Shown here piece by piece: positions 26,004-35,870 of a DNA stretch of 64,000 nucleotides. Made by a program: the position numbers and the translations under genes. Below the pieces are notes generated by a model. The model did not search any database. It was not told the origin of the DNA and worked only from the letters and a program-made list of their open reading frames with translations. Source of the stretch: Leptolyngbya sp. CCY15150 (GTDB lineage: Bacteria > Cyanobacteriota > Cyanobacteriia > RECH01); contig NZ_JACSWB010000170.1 in the NCBI RefSeq assembly GCF_016888135.1, positions 103,175 through 167,174 on the forward strand. The letters run 5' to 3'. Every line of letters begins with the position of its first letter. Within the stretch, counting starts at the first letter, position 1.

Positions 26004-28776
26004 TCAGTTCGTCAGCACGTTGACACCCTTTGAAGATGCGCTCAACCTTGCCGCTATGGTGCGGATTGAGTTGCGGGGGCGACAGGTTGGCGCTTACGTT
26101 TTGGCCAAAGGTAAGAACCGCGAACACCTCTGCTTTGTGTTTGGCTTTGACTGTCGGGGCATCCATAATACCCTGACTGATGACCAGGTAGAGACGGTCT
26201 TGAGTCAACTGGAATCGGGGCTGAAGGATCTGCCCAACGGTGAGCGGTTGACGATCCATCTGGGGTCGTTCTCGGCAGACTGCAGGCGACAGCAGGATCT
26301 AGCCCAACTCACCCATACTGCCCCCAACAAGGCTCTCAAGTTCCTGCTCACCGCTGAACGTGCCCGAGTCCAGCAACTTACCCAGCAGGGCCTGCGCAAA
26401 CCCAAGTTTCTGCGGCTGTACGTTACCTACACCGTCCAAACGGGCGCTGAAGGAGCCCAGGACATCATCGAGAAGGTGATCAGCCGGGGCGAAACCCTGT
26501 GGAAGTCATTTACGGGTGAGCTGCGCCAAGCCAAAAATCAGCGCCTGCAAACGGTAATCACTAAGGCCTTTACCGATGGCTTTCTGCTCTGGGAGCAGGT
26601 GCTTTCGACCAAGATGGGACTCTCGGTGAAGCCTTTGGGAGAAGGGGATCTGTGGAGCCTGCTGTGGAATCGTTTTAACGCTAGCGACCCCATCGATATC
26701 CCTCAGCTGATCATCCTGGATCAGGACGGCCTACAGGAGCAGGTCAACTCCGATATTCACAGTACTACGCTACTGACGCGGGAAGGAGTACCCACGGCTG
26801 GGAAAACCTGGGTCAAGGTCAAAGGCCAGTATGCCGCTCCCCTCACCTTCCTCGAAAAGCCAGGAGGCTGGGCCAGTGAGTCGGCCCAACTGCGCTACCT
26901 ATGGGAGATCCTCTCCCGCGAGACGGTCGCCGATACCGAAATCTTCTGCCAGCTAACGCGGGCCAATGAAACCCTGGTGAAGACCACCGTGCAGCGGATG
27001 CTGAAGCAGTCGAACCTAACGGCTGCCTTAGCTGAAGACAGCAACTCGGTGGATGTAGCCGCTGAGCTAAAGATGAAGCGCTCGATTGAGGCCCAGGAAG
27101 AACTCTTCGAGGGAGCGTTGCCGATTCATACCGCCGTTGTGTTTCTGGTGCATCGCCCCAATCTAGAGCAGCTAGATGAAGCCTGCCGCTATATTCAGAG
27201 CTGTTTTCGCCGTCCCGCCTGGGTGGAGCGCGAGCAGGACTACGCCTGGAAGGTATGGCTCCAGACGCTGCCGATTGTCTGGGAAGCGTTGATGACAAAG
27301 CCCTTTGGGCGACGGCAGCTCTATCTGACTGGCGAAGCACCGGGGCTGATGCCCTTGGTGGTGACCCAGCCCTGCGATAGGAGCGGCTTTGAATTGATTG
27401 CTGAAGAAGGCGGCCAACCCATCCACCTGGATTTGTTCAACCAGCATCAGAATTTAGGCTTGTTTGCCACCACCCGAGCTGGGAAATCGGTACTGGTCTC
27501 CGGCATCCTGACTCAAGCCCTGGCCCACCGCTTTCCAGTGGTAGCCCTCGACTTTCCTAAGCCCGATGGCTCCTCCACCTTCACCGACTACACCCAGCTG
27601 GTGGGCGGGGCCTACTTCGACATCTCCCGTGAGTCCAACAATCTATTCGAGCTGCCCGATCTCCGTCACCTGCCGGGTGACGAGCGCAAAGAACGCCTCG
27701 ACGACTTTCAGTCGTTCCTAGAGTCGGCACTGCTGACCATGATTGTGGGCTCCGGGGCCAATAGCTCGGTGATGACCCAGACCATTCGCTCGATTCTGGT
27801 GCTGGCCCTGAATGCCTTCTTTGCTGATGCCCTGATTCAGCGACGCTACCTGGAAGCGATGGAAGGACACTTGGGTTCAGCGGCCTGGAGCACCATGCCC
27901 ACCCTGGCAGATTTTCTCACCTTCTGCACACCTGAAAAGCTGGATCTGAACCAGGTGGGCGGCAACATTGAGGCAGCCCTGAACATGATTGAGCTGCGGC
28001 TGCGGTTCTGGCTCTCCAGCCGAGTAGGACGGGCTATCTCTGCTCCCTCCAGCTTTCCCACCGATGCCCAACTGCTGGTCTTTGCCCTGCGCAATCTATC
28101 CAACGAAGAAGATGCTGCCGTGCTGGCGCTTTCCGCCTATGCCGCTGCCCTGCGGCGTGCCCTAGAAGCTCCGGCGTCTATCTTCTTCATCGATGAAGCC
28201 CCCATCCTGTTTGAGTTTGACGAAATTGGAGCCCTGATTGGCCGACTCTGCGCCAACGGAGCCAAGGCCGGGATTCGGGTGATCATCTCAGCTCAAGATC
28301 CCGATACCGTCCATAAATCGCCCGCCAGCGCCAAGATTTTTCAAAACCTGACCACTCGCCTGATTGGTCGCATTCAGCCCATGGCGGTGGATAGCTTTGA
28401 GTGCATTCTCAAATATCCCAAGGCCGTCATCAGCCGCAATGCCAGCGAGAGTTTCTTTCCCAAACGGGAGGGCATTTACAGCCAGTGGCTACTCGATAAC
28501 AACGGCCTCTATACCTACTGCCGCTACTATCCTGCCTTCGCCCAACTGGCCGCCGTGGCCAACAACCCCGATGAGCAGGCGACCCGAGACTTAGTGCTGC
28601 GCCATGCCCCCGATCCCTTCACCGGCCTAGCAGAATTTGCCCGACTGCTGGTGCTCTCGATTCAGTCGGGGGAACCCCTATCGGTGATCACCGAGCGCTG
28701 GTTTGCCGAGCACAATCCCCACCCTGAAGTGCCCCTGTCGTCCTTTTACTCTTTACCCACTGGAGGTCACTCATGA
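25963..28776 (+). CDS. VirB4/TraC-like type IV secretion ATPase
   Basis: The hexameric ATPase that powers pilus assembly and substrate transfer, 937 aa. The N-terminal half is the VirB4 interaction domain. The motor domain has Walker A ATTRAGKS (Lys508) and Walker B IFFIDEAP (Asp744, Glu745), with a RecA-like IRVIISAQDPDTV segment after it. No membrane helices are seen, as usual. A decayed fragment of a second copy of this gene lies at 19361. The overlap with both neighbours (41 and 4 bases) places it firmly in the operon. Confidence 0.88.
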   Translation: MKQTIGKHRLKLGSQFVSTLTPFEDALNLAAMVRIELRGRQVGAYVLAKGKNREHLCFVFGFDCRGIHNTLTDDQVETVLSQLESGLKDLPNGERLTIHLGSFSADCRRQQDLAQLTHTAPNKALKFLLTAERARVQQLTQQGLRKPKFLRLYVTYTVQTGAEGAQDIIEKVISRGETLWKSFTGELRQAKNQRLQTVITKAFTDGFLLWEQVLSTKMGLSVKPLGEGDLWSLLWNRFNASDPIDIPQLIILDQDGLQEQVNSDIHSTTLLTREGVPTAGKTWVKVKGQYAAPLTFLEKPGGWASESAQLRYLWEILSRETVADTEIFCQLTRANETLVKTTVQRMLKQSNLTAALAEDSNSVDVAAELKMKRSIEAQEELFEGALPIHTAVVFLVHRPNLEQLDEACRYIQSCFRRPAWVEREQDYAWKVWLQTLPIVWEALMTKPFGRRQLYLTGEAPGLMPLVVTQPCDRSGFELIAEEGGQPIHLDLFNQHQNLGLFATTRAGKSVLVSGILTQALAHRFPVVALDFPKPDGSSTFTDYTQLVGGAYFDISRESNNLFELPDLRHLPGDERKERLDDFQSFLESALLTMIVGSGANSSVMTQTIRSILVLALNAFFADALIQRRYLEAMEGHLGSAAWSTMPTLADFLTFCTPEKLDLNQVGGNIEAALNMIELRLRFWLSSRVGRAISAPSSFPTDAQLLVFALRNLSNEEDAAVLALSAYAAALRRALEAPASIFFIDEAPILFEFDEIGALIGRLCANGAKAGIRVIISAQDPDTVHKSPASAKIFQNLTTRLIGRIQPMAVDSFECILKYPKAVISRNASESFFPKREGIYSQWLLDNNGLYTYCRYYPAFAQLAAVANNPDEQATRDLVLRHAPDPFTGLAEFARLLVLSIQSGEPLSVITERWFAEHNPHPEVPLSSFYSLPTGGHS

Positions 28777-29495
28777 ACCCTCGCCTTCGCATTGCCCTTG
28801 TTCCCATCCTGGCTACCACCCTGCTGGTAGCACCCATAAAACCTGCCGCCGCCTCCCAGGTGGATACCACCTTGACCGATATCTTCAGCATTTTCCGCCA
28901 GGCCTTTGAGACCAGCAAAACCTATGTCGAACAAACCATCTCTGACCTGCTCACGCCGCTGCCCGGCGATCTAGAGGGCGTCATCCAAAACGCTCTGGGT
29001 GATCTAGGTCTGGTTGACCCCAATCGGGCACGTTCTGAAATCTCGACGGAACTGGCGACCATCCTGGAGGGCGATTTAGCCCAGTCTGACAGCATCTATG
29101 CAGGCATTGAAACTGCCAATGAAGTTGACCGGCAGATCACCCGCGCCCAGGTCGATGCAGTTCTGGGGCAAACCGGGCAAGCGGCCACCCGCGACAAAAT
29201 CACCTGGATTGAAGACACCATCGGCCAGGTGCAGCAGCACGCTGACTCGGCCCAGACCGCTGTGTCCACCCAGGCAGCAATCAAACAGATGGCGCAGCAA
29301 AATGCCCGTCAGACAGAGATTCTAGGGGCGGTGCAGTCAGAACTGCTGCAGTCTCGCCAGGATGCTCAGTTGACCAACCTCAACCTGGCCAACATGTCGC
29401 AAAACCTGGATCAAGAGGCCCGTGCCCGTCGCCTGCAAGCATTGGGTAATGCCCTCGATACGCTGCAAATTAGTGCCCAGGCTCGTTTGTTCTAG
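28773..29495 (+). CDS. VirB5/TrbJ-like exported transfer protein
   Basis: A 240-residue secreted protein with a signal peptide (LRIALVPILATTLLVA, cleavage near PAAAS-Q at about residue 28). The mature part is largely helical with coiled-coil stretches (QVDAVLGQTGQAATRDKI, then long Gln/Ala-rich helices to the end). This and its position right after the VirB4 gene fit VirB5/TrbJ, minor pilus components. A copy of its middle part is fused to a VirB4 fragment at 19361-19593. A TGACGTCA site follows the stop. Confidence 0.65.
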   Translation: MNPRLRIALVPILATTLLVAPIKPAAASQVDTTLTDIFSIFRQAFETSKTYVEQTISDLLTPLPGDLEGVIQNALGDLGLVDPNRARSEISTELATILEGDLAQSDSIYAGIETANEVDRQITRAQVDAVLGQTGQAATRDKITWIEDTIGQVQQHADSAQTAVSTQAAIKQMAQQNARQTEILGAVQSELLQSRQDAQLTNLNLANMSQNLDQEARARRLQALGNALDTLQISAQARLF

Positions 29496-29535
29496 ACGTC
29501 TGTGCGTCATGACGTCAACTTGGATGTAAATCACT

Positions 29536-30636
29536 ATGCTGCTGGACTGGCCCATGTCACCCATTGCTCAGCTACCCCGCGACACCGCCGACATCATTGA
29601 AGGCGGTCAGGTTGCATCTGAAGCGGTGGCTGAAAGCTGGAACCAGCTCTGGGACAGTGTGCTTCAGGGGGGCCTGTACGTTGCCCTGGCTCGGGTGGGG
29701 GTTTTGTTTGCCGTCGCTACCCTGCTCCTGTTCATGACCCAGTGGACGCGGCAGATGGTGGAAGGGGAAAGCAGCCGCGCCTACGCCGACTTCATCTGGC
29801 CGCTGCTGGTGATTGTGCTGCTCTCCAACAACGGCGATCGCTTGGCGGCCATCACCCTAGACATCCGCAACTACATCAACCAGGTTAATCAAGACGTCCT
29901 GTCCTACGCAGCAGCCGATATCCGCCTACAAGAGGCCTACCAGGCGGCGGTCTTGGAAGGGTCGGTGGAGCAGACCATCATCCAGCGCCGCAACCAGTGC
30001 TATGAACTGCAAAACCCCGAAGAGCGGGCGACTTGCATTGAGCTAGCAGCGATTGAAGCCCGTGAGTTCATTGAAGACTACCGCGCTAGAACCGGCAATC
30101 CCAATGCCCTATCCCGTGCATTGGAGGCGGCTCAGGCTGGAGATAATCCCCTCGACTCAGGTCTGCGGTTTGGGGGAGCGCTGGTGGGTTCGGGCGTTCA
30201 GACCGTCACCCGAGGCCTGTTGATGGCACTGCATATCGCCTTTCAGTGGCTGATTGAAGCTTCGCTGTTGCTAACAGCAACCCTAGGGCCACTCGCCGTG
30301 GGCGGCTCCTTACTGCCGGTGGGAGCCAAACCACTGTTCGCCTGGCTCACAGGCTTCTTTTCTTTGGCCATTGCCAAACTTAGCTTCAACATCCTCTCGG
30401 GTCTGGTCTCCCTGGCGGTGCTGAATGCCGGGGATTCCCATCCGCTGATTGCCCCCTTCTTTCTCGGCCTGCTGGCTCCCATTCTCTCGTTAGCCCTGGC
30501 GTCCGGCGGTGGCATGACGGTTTTTGGAGCCCTGACCAGTACCGCTGGGGTAATTGCGGGGACGGGTGCCATGGGTGGCATTGCCCGTGCCCCTGGCTCC
30601 TCGGCCCGACGGCGGGCCTACCGCAGGCGTCGCTGA
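29536..30636 (+). CDS. VirB6/TrbL-like polytopic membrane protein
   Basis: A 366-residue inner-membrane protein. One hydrophobic segment lies at about 50-72, another at about 86-104, and a cluster of four to five at 215-350 (for example LLMALHIAFQWLIEASLLLTA and APFFLGLLAPILSLALASGG). Between them is a hydrophilic, cysteine-containing domain (NQCYELQNPEERATC) that would sit outside the membrane. The tail is Arg-rich. This layout and position match VirB6/TrbL, the channel base of conjugative systems. An ATG at 29554 is an alternative start. Confidence 0.75.
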   Translation: MLLDWPMSPIAQLPRDTADIIEGGQVASEAVAESWNQLWDSVLQGGLYVALARVGVLFAVATLLLFMTQWTRQMVEGESSRAYADFIWPLLVIVLLSNNGDRLAAITLDIRNYINQVNQDVLSYAAADIRLQEAYQAAVLEGSVEQTIIQRRNQCYELQNPEERATCIELAAIEAREFIEDYRARTGNPNALSRALEAAQAGDNPLDSGLRFGGALVGSGVQTVTRGLLMALHIAFQWLIEASLLLTATLGPLAVGGSLLPVGAKPLFAWLTGFFSLAIAKLSFNILSGLVSLAVLNAGDSHPLIAPFFLGLLAPILSLALASGGGMTVFGALTSTAGVIAGTGAMGGIARAPGSSARRRAYRRRR

Positions 30637-30670
30637 TCTCACTCATCCCTCACTCCGAAGGACATGCCCC

Positions 30671-31408
30671 ATGGTGCAGTTGATTGAAAAACGCAACACA
30701 AACTACCTGCCCCTCTTTGTTTTGGGCAGCGTGGGATTGCAGCTGGTGATACTGGTGATCTTGTTTGTCCAAACCGGTGCCCTGAGCCGTCTCAGCCGCC
30801 AGGATGCCCCCACTCTGGTGCAGCTACAGAACGGACAGGCGATTCGAGTCGGCACTATGGGATCTCGGGAGCGTACACCAGACACGATCCGCCGCTTCGT
30901 CAACGACACCTTGGTGCTGATGTTCAACTGGAGCGGCAGCCTGCCTGCAACCACGGCAGACGAGGCTACTCAGCCCAGGGCTGACCCTGGTTTACCAATT
31001 GAGGTGGAACGGGGCAGACGCAACATTGCCACCGCCAGTTGGCAGGCCAGCTTCGCCTTTTCGGAAGATTTCCGCCAGGACTTTCTGAAGCGGGTAGCTG
31101 AACTAACGCCGCCAGGCGTCTTCACCGGCACCAGTCAGGTGGTGATGGTGATCAACCACGTCGGCAGTCCCGAGGTAGTTGGGGAGGGCCGCTGGAAGGT
31201 AGCGGTGGTGGCTCATCTCTATGTGTTTAACGACGCCAATGCCCTGGGCCAGGCGATTCCCTTCAACCGGGAGGTGTTTGTAGAAGCTGTCACCGCGCCA
31301 GCTGTGCCCGATGGCGATACCCCATTGGAGCAGGCCATCTACAGCATTCGCCAAACCGGCCTGCAAATCTATGCCATCCGTGAACTTGAACGGGAGGACT
31401 TGTCATGA
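30671..31408 (+). CDS. VirB8/TraE-like transfer protein
   Basis: The start at ATG 30671 is preferred over an earlier in-frame start, because the 39 extra codons overlap the VirB6-like gene and look like out-of-frame Arg/Pro-rich reading, while AAGGAC lies just upstream. The 245-residue product has one N-terminal membrane helix (about 13-34) and a periplasmic domain rich in strands, ending with helix-like LEQAIYSIRQTGLQIYAIREL. This matches the VirB8/TraE fold, an assembly factor of the channel. It overlaps the VirB10-like gene by four bases. Confidence 0.68.
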   Translation: MVQLIEKRNTNYLPLFVLGSVGLQLVILVILFVQTGALSRLSRQDAPTLVQLQNGQAIRVGTMGSRERTPDTIRRFVNDTLVLMFNWSGSLPATTADEATQPRADPGLPIEVERGRRNIATASWQASFAFSEDFRQDFLKRVAELTPPGVFTGTSQVVMVINHVGSPEVVGEGRWKVAVVAHLYVFNDANALGQAIPFNREVFVEAVTAPAVPDGDTPLEQAIYSIRQTGLQIYAIRELEREDLS

Positions 31409-32883
31409 CCATACCTAACCATCCATGGGACGACCAAGAGATGGCTGACCTAGTGGGTCTCCACCTACCCGAACCGGCCTCTGAACCGGGACAGGAGGTT
31501 GTATCTGCACACACCGTATCGGAAACGGAACCTCTACTGGATGCCGAAGATATCAACGGACAGGCCTTAAGGGATCCAAAGCCCAGACTATCCCTGGCGG
31601 CTAACCCCTTCACCAAGCTAGGTGTTGTCGCTGCTGGAACCGGTCTGGTGATTGGGGTTTTAGCGGTCTTCACCAGCGGGGTGATCAAGAATGACTCTCC
31701 ACCGACTGAAGAAGCGCAAGCCGATTTTCCAGCCCCTATGGTCGAAGAAACCGAGATGAGTGCCACCGATGATCGGGGGCAGCTGCTAACGGATTTAGCA
31801 CTGGGACGTCAACAGGCTGAACTGGAGGCCCTAGCCAATGAAGAGCAAACGGCTGCACCGGAAGCGCCAACCGCTAGAGAAACGCCCGAGTTGTCTTCAG
31901 CACCCCCATCCCCGCCGCCCCAGCCTGTGGCGACTCAACCCGCCCCGCCCCTGCCTCGACCGACTCCAGCCCCTCCTAGTTCAACCCGTCCCGTCGCTGC
32001 CCAACCGGTGCCCCAGGCAGTCGTTGATCCAGTCGATCCCATGGAACGGTGGCTAGCGCTGTCCCAGGTGGGCAGCTATGGACAAGGGAGCCCCTTACCC
32101 CAGGTGGACACTCAACCTTCTTCACCACCTCTGACAACGACTCCAATGTCCGTTCCTGGGGCAGTAGCTCAAGTCAGCAGATCATCCCCACCTGACATCA
32201 ACCATGTCGAAGAAGCGGCCATTCTCCAGGGTCAACCGGTGACATCTTTCCCGACATCGCCCCTGGTGCTGACTGGCAGCCAAGCTTCAGCTGTACTGGA
32301 AACGCCGTTAATCTGGGCGGAAGCAGCCGAGACAGACAGGTCTCAGTTCGTGGTGCAGTTGACCGAACCCCTGCTGACCGCCACTGGAGACATCGGCTTA
32401 CCAGCAGACACATCACTGGTGGTACAGGTGACATCGGTGGCAGACAGCGGCCTAGTGCAGCTGACGGTGGTCTCATTCATTCAGGGTGGGCAAGAAACCC
32501 CTCTGCCCGCTGGAACCCTTCAACTGCGAGGGGTAGAAGGCACACCTCTAATAGCCCAGAAGTATGACGACCCAGGAATGGACATCGCTCGCATGGATGC
32601 CACGATGGCGGCCATGGCTGGCTTATCTCGGGCGATGGCGTTAGTGAATCGACCCAGAACCTCCTCAGTCATTACCTCTGCCGGAGGTAGCGCGATCACC
32701 CAAGATGCTGGAGATGCCAATCTTCTGGCTGGGATGCTGGAAGGTGCTTTTGAGCAGCTCTTGGGGCAGATGGAGACCCGAAATCAGGCGGCCCTGGATG
32801 AACTCTTGAATCGCCCTGTCATCTGGCATTTGCCAACCGGCACTGAGGTCGATGTGTACGTGAATCAAACGGTGGCGCTATGA
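31405..32883 (+). CDS. VirB10/TrbI-like transfer protein
   Basis: A 492-residue envelope-spanning channel protein. The order of parts is that of VirB10: cytoplasmic N-terminus of about 70 residues, one membrane helix (LGVVAAGTGLVIGVLAVFTSG), a Pro-rich periplasmic spacer (about 150-215, with runs such as PPSPPPQPVATQPAPP), and a beta-rich C-terminal TrbI-type domain (LPADTSLVVQVTSV, then QETPLPAGTLQLRG). The gene overlaps its VirB8-like and VirB9-like neighbours by four bases each. Confidence 0.8.
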   Translation: MTIPNHPWDDQEMADLVGLHLPEPASEPGQEVVSAHTVSETEPLLDAEDINGQALRDPKPRLSLAANPFTKLGVVAAGTGLVIGVLAVFTSGVIKNDSPPTEEAQADFPAPMVEETEMSATDDRGQLLTDLALGRQQAELEALANEEQTAAPEAPTARETPELSSAPPSPPPQPVATQPAPPLPRPTPAPPSSTRPVAAQPVPQAVVDPVDPMERWLALSQVGSYGQGSPLPQVDTQPSSPPLTTTPMSVPGAVAQVSRSSPPDINHVEEAAILQGQPVTSFPTSPLVLTGSQASAVLETPLIWAEAAETDRSQFVVQLTEPLLTATGDIGLPADTSLVVQVTSVADSGLVQLTVVSFIQGGQETPLPAGTLQLRGVEGTPLIAQKYDDPGMDIARMDATMAAMAGLSRAMALVNRPRTSSVITSAGGSAITQDAGDANLLAGMLEGAFEQLLGQMETRNQAALDELLNRPVIWHLPTGTEVDVYVNQTVAL

Positions 32884-33608
32884 ACACACGTTGGACGCCT
32901 TGGATGGTCGTGGGGACGCTTTCTCTGACAGGTATTTTACCTTACCCCGCCCAAGCTCAGTCAGCTTATTCTATTTCTGCCAGCCATGCCCAAGGGTTAA
33001 CCGGCAGTCAGGCTCCTGTCATTCACCTTTGGCCCGGTTATGGCACTAACCTGAGCTTTATTCCGACAAATGAAAGCATCGTGCGGGTGTGGATTGATGA
33101 TCCGTCCCGAGTGGCCCTGGATTTTGATGAACCGCTTTGCCCTACCGCTGCTGCCTCAGACTGTGTCTCGGGGCGGCCTTCCGTGGTTCATCTAAGACGG
33201 ATTGAGGGGCTTGCCTTTGAGAATTTGCCTAGGGCCAGCGGTACGCTGCTGACGGTGATCACCGAGACGACTGAGGGCGATCGCCGTCTCTACGAATTTC
33301 GCATTGCCTTTAGTACCGGCGAACCCGACTACCACACCGTCGTGGTTAACCCCACCTCCCCCATCGATCCACTGCTGAGTCCGGGAGATGTGCGCCGAGG
33401 GCTGCAGGTGGCTGCAGCCAGAGGACTGATCGCTCAAAACCAGGACTTGTGGAACCGGCTGCAAACCTTTTTGCGGCTAGCCCAGGGTGGTCTAGCGGTG
33501 CCTGCTGCTGCAGACCAAGCTGGAGTTTCCCCTGACCTGATCACCCGTCTGGCGCAGTGGGGAGCTAACGCCCGCGATGACCCGCCTTTGAACTCTACCG
33601 ATCTCTAG
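32880..33608 (+). CDS. VirB9/TrbG-like transfer protein
   Basis: A 242-residue exported protein. The signal peptide ends at PAQAQ-SAYS (about residue 26). The mature N-terminus, with HLWPGYGTNLSFIPTNESI and a DDPSRVAL motif, is the part that in VirB9/TraK-type proteins starts as a beta domain sensing or plugging the outer-membrane core. The C-terminal half has a helical VRRGLQVAAARGLI segment. Gene order VirB10 then VirB9 is reversed relative to the Agrobacterium virB operon. Confidence 0.68.
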   Translation: MNTRWTPWMVVGTLSLTGILPYPAQAQSAYSISASHAQGLTGSQAPVIHLWPGYGTNLSFIPTNESIVRVWIDDPSRVALDFDEPLCPTAAASDCVSGRPSVVHLRRIEGLAFENLPRASGTLLTVITETTEGDRRLYEFRIAFSTGEPDYHTVVVNPTSPIDPLLSPGDVRRGLQVAAARGLIAQNQDLWNRLQTFLRLAQGGLAVPAAADQAGVSPDLITRLAQWGANARDDPPLNSTDL

Positions 33609-33630
33609 CTTCTCTACTCAGGTAAACGTC

Positions 33631-35340
33631 ATGACCCCATACTTGTTTAGGCGTAGGCGGCGATGGACGTCTGTAATCGGGATCTTTGTTTTCATGTTGG
33701 CGATCTGCCTCCATAGCTGGCGGGTGCCACCGGCCTACTCCAGCCTCCAGCCAGGAACACCGGTGCCTGTGATTCAGGATCAGATGTTGGGCATCAAGCC
33801 CGACTGGGTGCAGATTACTCTGCGCAGCCTGCCTGCGGTGCTGGAGTCTGGTTCCTTCGAGGCTCCAGCGGATCTGATCCGTCTGCTGGGCTACGACCCA
33901 TCGCGAGTCTGGCAGGCAGGGCAAACCGCAGACCAGTACATGCAGTTGGGTGATTTTCAGGACAGCTTCCAACTCCAGCAGTTCTCGCTGTACGAGATTG
34001 CTACCCTGGTAGGGCTGGATTGGCCTGCCCTACGGCTAGCGGATGTTGCCCTAGTGGCCTGGCAAACCCTGGAGGACTTGGTGCAGGCGGTGCCGGATCT
34101 AACCAGTCGCCCAGTGGAATCTGTGCCCCCGATCGCTGACCTGCTTCAGGGAGACGTCGATCCACAAACTGCGATCGCTGAGGTGCTTCAAGATGAGGAC
34201 TTAGTGTCCCTCAGCCTAGGAAACCTCAACCTAGAGCAGTACGGTCTGTCCGACATTCCAGGGTTGATGGAGGCTCCGCTGGAACGCTTCCGTGACTGGC
34301 AGCAGTCGGTTATCAACCAGGTGCCCGGCCTGGCCGATGTCCCCTTCGCCAACTTTCCCAACCCCATCGTGGAGCAGGGCGTGGTGGTAGGCCAGGTGGA
34401 TGTAGTGCTTGGCGCGGCGGAAGGCAACCGAACTAACACCATCAGCGGCAGCTATGTGGAGGGGTTCAATGTGCCCTGTGAAGCTAACTGCGCCCACCTG
34501 GAAATTGGTCAACCCACCCTGGTGGAAGGTACCCAGTGGGTTTCCGGCAAGTACCAGCAGGTGCGCGGCGGGCGGGGAACCTTAGCTGCCGCCAACGGTG
34601 GTCTAGAACCTACCGGTCGCCATCCCTTTGGCAATGCCTTCAAGGTGGCGGTGCTCGACACCGATGAGGCCTCCGGTACCGCTGAAACCGGGTTATATTT
34701 CCGCATGTGCGTTCGCAACCTGTTGGCGGACTTAGGCTGTACCCCCTACTTCATCGGCCCCATTCCCTGGCTGCCGGTGCAGGAAGAGGGCATGGTCTTT
34801 TTGGGTCAAATCCAGGAAGGTCTTTCCACTACCGATTCAGCCGACGTTGCAGCGGCAAAAGGAATTGACCCGCAGACTGGAGAACCCACACCCACACCAA
34901 CGCCAGCACCTAGAGCTTCAGGATCGCCTGGAACTGCTACCGGACAGTTGATTCACCCGGCACCGGGCTATGAAGTCACCAGTAGTTTTGGCTATCGTAC
35001 CCATCCCATCCATGGCGATCGCCGTCTCCACAGCGGTACCGATTTTGGCACCCCTACCGGCACCCTTATTCGAGCGGCGGACGGCGGGCAGGTCACCTTC
35101 GCGGATATCAGCGGCTCCCTCACCAGTGGCTATGGCAGGCTCGTGATTGTCAACCACGGCAATGGCTTAGAGACCTACTACGCCCATCTGCAAGGATTTT
35201 TTGTGCGTGAGGGCGACATCATTGCCCAAGGCGATCCGGTCGGTCGCGCCAACAGTACCGGTTGGTCAACCGGGCCGCATTTGCACTTTGAGGTGCGCCA
35301 GAACGGTCAGCCCCAAAACCCCATGACTTATCTCAGTTAA
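33631..35340 (+). CDS. M23-family peptidase of the transfer operon
   Basis: A 569-residue exported protein with an N-terminal membrane/signal segment (VIGIFVFMLAICLHS). The C-terminal 125 residues are a LytM/M23 endopeptidase with complete metal ligands: SSFGYRTHP, HSGTDFG, ETYYAH and HLHFEV. A Pro/Thr linker (PTPTPTPAPRAS) separates it from a large N-terminal region of about 400 residues that is not recognised. In this operon it probably opens the murein for the channel, doing what the lytic transglycosylase VirB1 does elsewhere. Confidence 0.85.
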   Translation: MTPYLFRRRRRWTSVIGIFVFMLAICLHSWRVPPAYSSLQPGTPVPVIQDQMLGIKPDWVQITLRSLPAVLESGSFEAPADLIRLLGYDPSRVWQAGQTADQYMQLGDFQDSFQLQQFSLYEIATLVGLDWPALRLADVALVAWQTLEDLVQAVPDLTSRPVESVPPIADLLQGDVDPQTAIAEVLQDEDLVSLSLGNLNLEQYGLSDIPGLMEAPLERFRDWQQSVINQVPGLADVPFANFPNPIVEQGVVVGQVDVVLGAAEGNRTNTISGSYVEGFNVPCEANCAHLEIGQPTLVEGTQWVSGKYQQVRGGRGTLAAANGGLEPTGRHPFGNAFKVAVLDTDEASGTAETGLYFRMCVRNLLADLGCTPYFIGPIPWLPVQEEGMVFLGQIQEGLSTTDSADVAAAKGIDPQTGEPTPTPTPAPRASGSPGTATGQLIHPAPGYEVTSSFGYRTHPIHGDRRLHSGTDFGTPTGTLIRAADGGQVTFADISGSLTSGYGRLVIVNHGNGLETYYAHLQGFFVREGDIIAQGDPVGRANSTGWSTGPHLHFEVRQNGQPQNPMTYLS

Positions 35341-35351
35341 GGAGTGTAGCG

Positions 35352-35870
35352 ATGAGACTTAACCGTACTGTTTTTGCGGGTTTAGCAGGACTCTGCCTGC
35401 TGCTGGTCAGTCTAATCTCGGTTGTGGGCATCAATCTGGTTCGGGCATCTGACCCCATTCCAGAGGCGGTTTATGACTGCCTGCCTGCCCAAACCCAAGC
35501 CCCAAACCTTTGGGGCCTGGTGGAGACGACCGCTGGCAGCTACGCCCTGATTGGGGTCAGTGAAGGCGAAACTTACCAGGAGGTGCTGATTTACCTGGAT
35601 ACTCAAGCCACCTGCCGGTCGCTACTGCCGGAGGATGACCCGGTGCTCAGTCACTATATCCCACTGAACGTGGCCCGCGAGTTAGCCCTGCAGCGCTACA
35701 CCCAAGTGCTGCAAGAACAGGGCGGGCGAGATGCCTATCAGGAGCAGCTGACTGAATATTTGACGGCGGCACCCGACGGTACCCGCAGCCAGTTTCCCCA
35801 GGAATACATTTGGGCGCTGGAGCAACTGGGCATTGAGTTACCCCCCGATAGCTATGAGGTGCTGCGCTGA
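35352..35870 (+). CDS. Exported protein of the transfer operon, unknown function
   Basis: A 172-residue protein with a signal peptide or anchor (VFAGLAGLCLLLVSLISVVGI) and a mature domain with two cysteines (VYDCLPAQ and ATCRSL) that could form a disulphide. It is encoded 11 bases after the M23 peptidase gene and overlaps the coupling-protein gene by one base (TGATG), so it belongs to the operon. It is not recognised; VirB7-like lipoprotein is excluded since there is no lipobox. Confidence 0.65.
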   Translation: MRLNRTVFAGLAGLCLLLVSLISVVGINLVRASDPIPEAVYDCLPAQTQAPNLWGLVETTAGSYALIGVSEGETYQEVLIYLDTQATCRSLLPEDDPVLSHYIPLNVARELALQRYTQVLQEQGGRDAYQEQLTEYLTAAPDGTRSQFPQEYIWALEQLGIELPPDSYEVLR

